From Halomonas chromatireducens (lineage in GTDB: Bacteria > Pseudomonadota > Gammaproteobacteria > Pseudomonadales > Halomonadaceae): a stretch of 64,000 bases of DNA. The first letter of the stretch is position 1. Every line of letters starts with the position of its first letter. The translations under genes and the position numbers were made by a program. Location: assembly GCF_001545155.1 (NCBI RefSeq), contig NZ_CP014226.1, positions 1,582,545 through 1,646,544 on the forward strand, read 5' to 3'. This document shows positions 63,794 through 64,000 of this stretch, piece by piece. The notes under the pieces were generated by a model. The model searched no databases. It saw nothing but the letters and a program-made list of their open reading frames with translations, and had not been told where the DNA came from.

Positions 63794-64000
63794 GGATGTT
63801 TTCAGCATGGGCCAGAAAGTCGCACTTTGCAAGTCCGGAAGAGGGCTTTTCCTGCCAGGGCATCTACCGTGCAGGCAGGTGAGAGATGGGCCGGGCAAGG
63901 AGTGACTGGTCAAGGAGTGAAGAGCGGAGCGCGTAAAAGCGGTATCCTGCCCGTGAGTGGAGCAGGTTTGCAGGAAGCCCCGGGGTGGGGCACTCTTTTC

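Larger units (their letters stand above)
63669..64000. other. Upstream region of the xdh operon, no gene seen
   Basis: About 330 bases to the window edge. It holds a tandem 13-base repeat (63742-63767, AGGGGTAGCTTAG twice), the TGACCA palindrome (63780) and GCCTGTTGTTGA-like repeats near 63,700-63,735. No coding frame or ribosome site is convincing; the beginning of the next gene is not evident. Confidence 0.5.

Overview
The window is GC-rich chromosomal DNA of a gammaproteobacterium, most likely Halomonas or a close Halomonadaceae relative. Three things point there: the gene content (ECF42/DGPF module, TRAP transporter, DUF1127 and DUF302 proteins), the conserved tadA-mltF-purL order, and the overall codon style. 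This is judged by eye; no database search was run. Genes are dense, mostly with clear Shine-Dalgarno sites, and most look like core or common accessory metabolism.

Layout. 0-15 kb: arylamine N-acetyltransferase (cut by the window edge), AhpD-like protein, an NDH-2 gene with an in-frame amber codon, AraC regulator, a DUF899/PadR/MFS/arsH module with two matching palindromes, a frameshifted SDR gene, DUF1127, VOC and ABM proteins, ada, an Lrp remnant back-to-back with an MFS remnant, and an XRE regulator divergent from an SmvA-like DHA2 efflux pump. 15-17.5 kb: a TRAP binding-protein gene broken by a 5' part of a group II intron whose truncated reverse-transcriptase frame runs in frame into a NarL-type response regulator. 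17.5-35.4 kb: nfo, PAS-GGDEF, MocR/PdxR, GNAT and PaiB genes, alkA-ogt, MarR/EamA, a DGPF-ECF42-DUF1428 operon, a long CoA transferase, an exported bifunctional-nuclease/PDZ protein, tesB, tadA and mltF. 35.5-42.3 kb: the N-terminal third of PurL fused in frame to LOV-GGDEF-EAL, then a guanidine-II riboswitch with gdx and a GAF-GGDEF gene, a ferric-reductase-like flavoprotein, a 32-residue membrane protein and a nitroreductase.

42.7-57.3 kb: DUF302 protein and a merA scrap, then a block that could convert dicarboxylate to acetyl-CoA (SLC13 transporter, lpdA with two lipoyl domains, aceF, aceE, maeB). Next comes a more AT-rich island with an IS1380 transposase remnant, a YhaV toxin remnant, a PD-(D/E)XK-like protein and a DUF6998-like protein, closed by a large hairpin terminator. 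57.3-64 kb: a purine catabolic operon xdhA-xdhB-xdhC-guaD on the minus strand with an upstream palindrome.

How the parts work together. DNA alkylation and base damage are served by ada, alkA-ogt and nfo. Drug, arsenical and guanidinium efflux each has a local regulator or RNA switch. Three proteins with c-di-GMP turnover domains occur. Guanine and xanthine oxidation is complete to urate. A striking feature is repeated gene breakage: an amber codon, frameshifts, and at least three junctions joining halves of unrelated genes, two of them in frame. These are either real deletion scars in an eroding genome or assembly chimeras; raw reads across the junctions would decide.
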